Position numbers and translations under genes: made by a program | Part shown: positions 1 through 4,051 of the stretch, piece after piece | Layout: every line of letters begins with the position of its first letter | Position numbering within the stretch: position 1 is the first letter of the stretch | Origin: JAFNGF01 sp964567045 | Lineage (GTDB): Bacteria; Planctomycetota; Phycisphaerae; Sedimentisphaerales; Anaerobacaceae | NCBI GenBank assembly: GCA_964567045.1 | Contig: CAZMLE010000076.1 | Coordinates: 1-17,299 of the forward strand | DNA: 17,299 nt | Direction: 5' to 3' | Notes under the pieces: model-generated | What the model was told of the DNA's origin: nothing | Seen by the model: only the letters and a program-made list of their open reading frames with translations | The model's database searches: none

Positions 1-44
1 AAAGCTAGGCTCTTCAAGAAGGAACAGCCGCCGGCAATACACCG

Positions 45-83
45 GAATTTCGAATTTCGAATTTCAATTTTCAAATTTTCGAC
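45..83. repeat. Heptanucleotide tandem repeat (GAATTTC type)
   Basis: Three exact 7-bp units GAATTTC (45-51, 52-58, 59-65) are followed by decayed units AATTTTC and AAATTTTC. It lies in the 395-bp gene-free left end of the window. The rest of that stretch (84-339) shows AT-rich sequence and no convincing gene. The 7-bp period matches the arrays at 1107-1169 and 17164-17212, although the unit sequence differs. Confidence 0.75.
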
Positions 84-339
84 CTGGCTTCCCCTCATTC
101 CTAAGCCTCGCAGTCGCAAACTTTCTTGCGTTGCCGCGTTCAGATTGCCCTGACTGGAAAACAATTTCATTTTGCCATGCTCAAAAAATCTTTGCAAGCG
201 AAATTTTCACTCAATCAAATAAAATTTGATCTGGCTTTGTGAATGTTCGCCTTTTTTGTAATAAACTTTAACGTGCATCGACTACTATGATGATAGTGTT
301 AGGATGTTCTTGCCGCACTGAGGCAAAGCGAATTCTCGA

Positions 340-353
340 AGCTACCGGTAGCT
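340..353. promoter_or_regulatory. Perfect 14-bp palindrome upstream of the sigma-factor gene
   Basis: AGCTACCGGTAGCT is a perfect 14-bp palindrome centred about 50 bp before the TTG start of the sigma-factor gene. A dimeric DNA-binding protein could use it as an operator, or it could form the base of an mRNA hairpin. The sequence shows only the symmetry. Any regulatory role is inferred from its position in the leader of a sigma/anti-sigma operon. Confidence 0.4.
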
Positions 354-356
354 ATA

Positions 357-376
357 TGCCTGCCGTTTTACAGGCA
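357..376 (+). promoter_or_regulatory. Leader hairpin just before the sigma-factor RBS
   Basis: TGCCTG (357-362) pairs with CAGGCA (371-376) around an 8-nt loop, ending 7 nt before the AGGGAGA ribosome-binding site (384-390). No T-run follows, so it is not a terminator. It could modulate translation initiation or mRNA stability. Confidence 0.35.
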
Positions 377-395
377 CCTTTACAGGGAGAATTGT

Positions 396-989
396 TTGCA
401 AACAGTTGATTGGCAGGTAATTGTGAAACAGCACGGCCCGATTGTATGGCAGACTGCGTACAGGCTTTTGGGTAACCACACGGATACGGCTGACTGTTTT
501 CAGGAAACATTCATTTGTGCTTTGGCGGTTTCACGGCGCCAGCAGGTGCGAAACTTCCCTGCACTGCTATCTCGGCTGGCTACCGCGCGGGCAATAGACC
601 AATTGCGGCAGCGCATTCGCCGGTCGCACGCCGACAGGGAACAAGGCGACTGGTCCGCCCCTTCGACTCAGCTCAGGGCAGGCGTGCCAAGCCGTAATCC
701 CGATCCTGCTCAGCAGTTAGAAACTGGGGAGTTAGCTGCAAAGCTGCGAAAAGCCATCGCTCAACTGCCGCCGCAGCAAGCCGAGATTTTTTGCCTCCGC
801 TACCTGAACGGCATGAGTTACCGCTTGATTGCCAAACAGTTAGGAATCAGAACCAGCGCAGCAGGCGTATCGCTGCATCGGGCCCGCGCAAAACTGCGTA
901 TGCTCCTTGAATCCGCCTTCGCAGCCGAGGCTGACTTCGGCGGAGTAGGCAAAGCGCCCGGCAAAGAAGAAAGTGAGGTACGGTTATGA
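396..989 (+). CDS. ECF-type RNA polymerase sigma factor
   Basis: This 197-residue protein has the two-domain layout of extracytoplasmic-function sigma factors. A sigma region 2-like segment lies at about residues 12-75 (AYRLLGNHTDTADCFQETF, then a helix with RLATARAIDQLRQRIRR). A region 4 helix-turn-helix lies at about 121-172 (LPPQQAEIFCLRYLNGMSY, then AKQLGIRTSAAGVSLHRARAKLR). Such proteins direct core RNA polymerase to a small set of promoters and are usually held inactive by a co-transcribed anti-sigma factor. The start is TTG at 396, chosen because AGGGAGA (384-390) sits 5 nt upstream; the TTG at 392 runs into a stop at once. The stop overlaps the next start (ATGA), which implies translational coupling. 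The linker between the two domains contains a repeat-derived stretch (about residues 88-96). I cannot assign it to a particular ECF group. Confidence 0.93.
   Translation: MQTVDWQVIVKQHGPIVWQTAYRLLGNHTDTADCFQETFICALAVSRRQQVRNFPALLSRLATARAIDQLRQRIRRSHADREQGDWSAPSTQLRAGVPSRNPDPAQQLETGELAAKLRKAIAQLPPQQAEIFCLRYLNGMSYRLIAKQLGIRTSAAGVSLHRARAKLRMLLESAFAAEADFGGVGKAPGKEESEVRL
659..683. repeat. In-frame copy of the CCCTTCG...CTCAGGGCAGGC dispersed repeat, inside the sigma-factor gene
   Basis: The segment begins CCCTTCG and ends CTCAGGGCAGGC. Both blocks recur in the intergenic repeat at 16884-16907, and a diverged version lies in gyrB at 4577-4601. Here it encodes about nine residues (APSTQLRAG) in the flexible linker between sigma regions 2 and 4, and the reading frame stays open. 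Confidence 0.7.
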
Positions 990-1732
990 CACAAGAAAAG
1001 AACCTGCTGGACAAGGCAACAGAAGCTCTTGCCAATACGGAAGTTCCGCCCGGCCCGCCGCAAGAAGCTGTGAACGCAACACTTGCCAAACTTGCCGCTG
1101 CTGTCGGCGATTCGCAAATCGCAAATGGCACATCGCAAACGGCGATAAGCGATAGGCGATTCGCGATAGGCTGCCGGTTCGTGAACTTTACGAAATTCGC
1201 TGCGGCGGCGGTTGTGCTGATTGCCGCCGGATATTTGGTCGGCCGGCTGTCAGCACCCAAGCCGATGGATGCCGAAGAACTTTACGCCGCTCTCAAGCCC
1301 GCCATCGAGCGGGATATGCTTGAGCCGATGGGCCGACAGTGGCAACTGATCCTGGCTGCCAACAACGCCGAACTTAAAGACGAGCTCCGCGCCGAATATC
1401 GCCAGGACCTCAACCAGTTTGCTGTGCAGACCTTAGCCGCTTCGGGAGCTGCGACCAACCAGTTGCTCAGAGACCTCGTTCAATCTGTCAGAGATGCGCA
1501 AATCAGGGATCTGCGGTCGATTGCAGCAGCGCTACGCCAAATAGAATCAGACCGTGTGCGCGACAAAGCACAGCTCGCAGATGGCCTGGAGACCCTCGCT
1601 GTCGCTACCGGGGATGAGTTGCAGCGTACCAAGGACGATATAGTACAATTCTTAGTTTATAACCAGCCGGCTGGCTTAAATCCAAACGTATATGAAAGTC
1701 CAGACACCACAAATGAAAGGAGTAGACAATGA
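986..1732 (+). CDS. Single-pass membrane anti-sigma-like protein
   Basis: The 248-residue protein has a cytoplasmic-looking N-terminus (1-70), one strong membrane segment (about 71-88, FAAAAVVLIAAGYLVGRL) and a long charged helical C-terminal part (95-228) predicted to lie outside the membrane. It directly follows the ECF sigma gene with a 4-bp ATGA overlap. Sigma gene followed by membrane protein is the usual arrangement for a sigma factor and its membrane-bound anti-sigma factor, so binding the sigma factor is the likely job. No HxxxCxxC zinc-binding anti-sigma motif is present, so the assignment rests on context and topology. Residues 41-64, between the N-terminal part and the membrane helix, are encoded by a 7-bp tandem array. 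The gene ends in another ATGA overlap with the next gene. Confidence 0.7.
   Translation: MTQEKNLLDKATEALANTEVPPGPPQEAVNATLAKLAAAVGDSQIANGTSQTAISDRRFAIGCRFVNFTKFAAAAVVLIAAGYLVGRLSAPKPMDAEELYAALKPAIERDMLEPMGRQWQLILAANNAELKDELRAEYRQDLNQFAVQTLAASGAATNQLLRDLVQSVRDAQIRDLRSIAAALRQIESDRVRDKAQLADGLETLAVATGDELQRTKDDIVQFLVYNQPAGLNPNVYESPDTTNERSRQ
1107..1169. repeat. Nine-unit heptanucleotide tandem array inside the anti-sigma-like gene
   Basis: The segment divides into nine 7-bp units: GCGATTC, GCAAATC, GCAAATG, GCACATC, GCAAACG, GCGATAA, GCGATAG, GCGATTC, GCGATAG. Every unit begins GC and most fit GCRAWWS. The total is 63 bp, or exactly 21 codons, so the frame is kept. A tenth decayed unit (GCTGCCG) may follow. 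It encodes a polar stretch (SQIANGTSQTAISDRRFAIG) just before the membrane helix. Confidence 0.85.
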
Positions 1733-2673
1733 AAGCTCTAACTAAAACCACTATCATTATTATGCTGGCATCGTCATCCCCGGCGTCGGCAGTTTTTGCC
1801 CAGGCTCCCAGCACACCGGCGGCAAGTGTCAGCGTACAAGATGGGGAACTGGTAGCGGTAGAGCAACCAGTAGCGTCCAACGCACCCATCCAGGAAAGTC
1901 GCCCCGTCTCCGTTTCCGCCTGGCCGTCAGAACGCAGTACCGCCGGCGCAGTTCTGGTAATTCCCAGCACAGAGATGAAATCGGAGGAGATTTTGGCGAT
2001 TATGGAAGACACGAGCATAATGTCGCGGATCTTCGACAAAAATCTCGGCCAGCAGCGCTTGACTGCGACAAGCACAGGCGTCTTTTTCGACCGGAACTCC
2101 GACCCATGGTCCGAAGTCTTTGTGGGCCGGAGCCATGCGACCCAGGCGATTTACCTGGAAGGTTTTGGCTCGCTATTTCTTATCGGCGTAGATTTCCCGC
2201 TGTCGCCCCCACCCAAGGTGCAGCAGGAGAAACCCGACGAAGGTGTCGATGCGGTTTGGAGAGACACAAGAAGGGAGATTTATAGCCCTGGCGATACCAG
2301 CCGACGCGTAAAAGTACAGCCACAAAGAGACTATGACGCTGAAAGAGTCCAAGACCTGCAAAAGACAATAATCAAAACGCTCAAACATGCAGCAAACATT
2401 CGAGGCCTGAAAACCGACGAATGGGTAACGGTCGTGGTAAGGAGCTCCACTCCCGCTGTGATTATTACAAGCGCAATTGTCACAAGAAGCAGTGGCGAGA
2501 AGTCGCCAGCAGCATCCGATGTCCGAACCTCCAGTGTGATTCCGGCCACGGAAGTGCCTGGCCAAGCCACGTTCCTTACGATTCGTGCCAAAAAGTCGGA
2601 CGTCGACAGCTTCGCAAAAGACCAGCTCAATTATGACCAATTCAGCCAGCGCGTCCAGACCGTCAAATATTGA
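1729..2673 (+). CDS. Exported protein of unknown function, paralogue of the next gene
   Basis: This 314-residue protein begins with a typical signal peptide (KALTKTT, then IIIMLASSSPASAVFAQA, cleavage probably near residue 25). It is therefore expected in the periplasm or outside the cell. AAAGGAG (1716-1722) gives a strong ribosome-binding site 6 nt before ATG, and the start overlaps the previous stop. The body aligns with the next gene's product: EEILAIMEDTSIMSRIFDKNLG (86-107), a glycine/aromatic block IYLEGFGSLFLIGVDFPLSP (141-160), DAVWRDTRREI (174-184), KTIIKTLKHAANIRGLKTDE (212-231) and LTIRAKKSDVD (283-293). It carries about 35 residues before LTIRAKK that the paralogue lacks. I do not recognise the family beyond a general resemblance to uncharacterised exported proteins of Planctomycetota. 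Its place behind the sigma/anti-sigma pair suggests a target or partner of that system. Confidence 0.8.
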   Translation: MKALTKTTIIIMLASSSPASAVFAQAPSTPAASVSVQDGELVAVEQPVASNAPIQESRPVSVSAWPSERSTAGAVLVIPSTEMKSEEILAIMEDTSIMSRIFDKNLGQQRLTATSTGVFFDRNSDPWSEVFVGRSHATQAIYLEGFGSLFLIGVDFPLSPPPKVQQEKPDEGVDAVWRDTRREIYSPGDTSRRVKVQPQRDYDAERVQDLQKTIIKTLKHAANIRGLKTDEWVTVVVRSSTPAVIITSAIVTRSSGEKSPAASDVRTSSVIPATEVPGQATFLTIRAKKSDVDSFAKDQLNYDQFSQRVQTVKY

Positions 2674-2682
2674 CAGAACAAA

Positions 2683-2762
2683 CCCGTGGTAAAACCACGG
2701 GCTAACTCCGCCGCACGGCCGGCGGATAAATATTTAGCCCCCAGTTTTACTGGGGGTTCTTT
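2683..2762 (+). repeat. Compound hairpin repeat between the two exported-protein genes, possible attenuator
   Basis: Two hairpins lie inside a larger inverted pair. CCCGTGGT (2683-2690) pairs with ACCACGGG (2694-2701). CCCCCAG (2738-2744) pairs with CTGGGGG (2750-2756) and is followed by TTCTTT (2757-2762), which resembles a weak intrinsic terminator. GGGCTAA (2699-2705) and TTAGCCC (2734-2740) are inverted copies, so the whole unit is symmetrical. This looks like a dispersed palindromic element that could also reduce read-through to the downstream gene. Confidence 0.6.
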
Positions 2763-2786
2763 CTGGTTTGAAAGGAGAGCAGAAAA

Positions 2787-3773
2787 ATGAAATCGCTCAC
2801 CCAAATTACTATAGCGTTCATCGCGGTCAATGTAGGGTGGGGCGTGCCCCACCAATTCCCTATCGGCGGGCTGACGCCCACCCTAATCCTGGTTCAAGAT
2901 GCCCGCCAGACAGAAGCAGTCTTAGCACAAAAACAGGCAGAACTAACAGAAAAGGCGGCCCAGGTCTCGCAAAAAGTAGCAGAGCTTGCAGCCGCGGACG
3001 CCCAGGCACAGGCTGATTTTGCCATGCAAGAAGTAAGCTATAATCTTGCACGTCTCGGAGCCGGGCTGGAGGGAGCCGATTCCCTCACAGGCGGCCTATT
3101 GGTTTTGACTTCGCAGACTAAGGCCGAGGACCTTGCCATGATAGTTGAAGACCTCAATATTATGTCGCGCATCTTAGACAACAAACTGGGCCGAGCGCAG
3201 CGACGCGCGCGTTTTGGCTTGCTCATTGAGCTTGACGATTTACTTGGCGGGTCCCGCCAGCCCGGTGCGACGCAGACCCAAGCTATGTACGTACAGGGCT
3301 ACGCGGCACTATTCTTTATGAATGTTGACTTTCCACTCTCGCCGCCGCAAGTCCAGGTGCAGAAAGTCAAAGAAGGCGCCGATCCGGTCTGGGAACAAAC
3401 AAAGCGAGGGATGATGGCGTCGGATAAAGAGTTAGGCTTAGAGTATATGCATCAGCGGGATGCAGCAGCAAGACAGTACGATAAAGATACGGTTGAGCAG
3501 CTAAAGGCGACTCTCATTAAGGCACTAAAGCACGCTGCGAACATCCGAAACCTCAAAGCGGACGAGTCCGTAATTCTGATGGCATCTGGAACCGAGGCAT
3601 CCTCGTTGATTCTCACCATTCGGGCCAAAAAAGCAGACATGGATGCGTATTCAACAGGCAAAATGACTGATGACGAGTTCCGCCAGCGGACGGCGATACT
3701 GACGTCACGTGCAAGTCCCGGCCCCGGGCAACCTGAGACACGCTTTTGGTCCAGCCAAAATCTACGGCGATGA
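2787..3773 (+). CDS. Second exported protein of unknown function, paralogue of the preceding gene
   Basis: The 328-residue product shares the body of its neighbour: EDLAMIVEDLNIMSRILDNKLG (114-135), AMYVQGYAALFFMNVDFPLS (166-185), DPVWEQTKRG (199-208), ATLIKALKHAANIRNLKADE (241-260) and LILTIRAKKADMD (274-286). AAGGAGA (2772-2778) lies 8 nt before the ATG. A helical, alanine/glutamine-rich stretch (about 40-85) is predicted to form a coiled coil and is not in the paralogue. The N-terminus starts like a signal peptide (MKSLTQITIAFIAVN), but residues 16-33 are encoded by a 54-bp palindromic repeat, so export is uncertain. The protein also runs about 20 residues past the end of the paralogue (from about 307). 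The two genes are most simply explained as a tandem duplication. Confidence 0.8.
   Translation: MKSLTQITIAFIAVNVGWGVPHQFPIGGLTPTLILVQDARQTEAVLAQKQAELTEKAAQVSQKVAELAAADAQAQADFAMQEVSYNLARLGAGLEGADSLTGGLLVLTSQTKAEDLAMIVEDLNIMSRILDNKLGRAQRRARFGLLIELDDLLGGSRQPGATQTQAMYVQGYAALFFMNVDFPLSPPQVQVQKVKEGADPVWEQTKRGMMASDKELGLEYMHQRDAAARQYDKDTVEQLKATLIKALKHAANIRNLKADESVILMASGTEASSLILTIRAKKADMDAYSTGKMTDDEFRQRTAILTSRASPGPGQPETRFWSSQNLRR
2832..2885. repeat. 54-bp palindromic element inserted in frame near the start of the second exported-protein gene
   Basis: The outer arms TAGGGTGGG (2833-2841) and CCCACCCTA (2877-2885) are exact inverted copies. Inside the left half, GGTGGGGC (2836-2843) and GCCCCACC (2846-2853) form a perfect 8-bp hairpin with a 2-nt loop. 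The unit covers exactly 18 codons (residues 16-33, VGWGVPHQFPIGGLTPTL) and interrupts the signal-peptide-like N-terminus. The paralogue upstream has an ordinary signal peptide at this point. Confidence 0.75.
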
Positions 3774-4022
3774 GCAGTGGGTTTTGCCCGACGATTGCGG
3801 AGTCCGGCTGGAAATATCTGTAACATTCGGGGCAGCAGCTGCGTCTACTATGATAGACGGGATTCCGCAAAAGAAGGTAGGGTCCCAAAAGACTCGAAAA
3901 GTGAACTTATATTTCGCCCTATTTCGGCAGTGGGGACAACCTCTTGCCTACTGATAGCCCGAGCACCCCTTAGGGGTTGCCACACATCAAGGGAGAACCC
4001 GCTGTAGAATTTCCGGGGCAAG
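3774..4022. other. Gap after the exported-protein operon with possible coding or repeat remnant
   Basis: I could assign no gene here. Two overlapping + frames stay open for about 80 codons (3709-3954 and 3777-4007), but neither has a good ribosome-binding site and the first overlaps the end of the preceding gene. The stretch contains a small inverted repeat, ACCCCTTAGGGGT, at about 3965-3977. It may be a relic of a third paralogue or a dispersed repeat. Confidence 0.3.
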
Positions 4023-4051
4023 GCCGGGGCACACGCCCCGGCTGTTTTTTT
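4023..4051 (+). terminator. Rho-independent terminator of the sigma/exported-protein operon
   Basis: GCCGGGGC (4023-4030), a 4-nt loop ACAC, and GCCCCGGC (4035-4042) form a perfect 8-bp GC-rich stem, followed by TG and seven Ts (4045-4051). It sits between the + strand operon and the convergent gyrB. The T-tract serves only the + strand and touches the gyrB stop codon. Confidence 0.9.

Noticed and set aside
286..291. TATGAT as -10 element of the sigma operon
   Set aside because: No acceptable -35 hexamer lies 16-18 bp upstream, and an ECF-type self-promoter would look different.
818..1260. Minus-strand frames over the sigma/anti-sigma junction
   Set aside because: They read through the heptamer array and oppose two genes with clear motifs and overlapping start/stop codons.
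2173..2640. 155-codon minus-strand frame over the first exported-protein gene
   Set aside because: The + strand gene has a signal peptide, a strong ribosome-binding site and a paralogue, so the opposite frame is a shadow.
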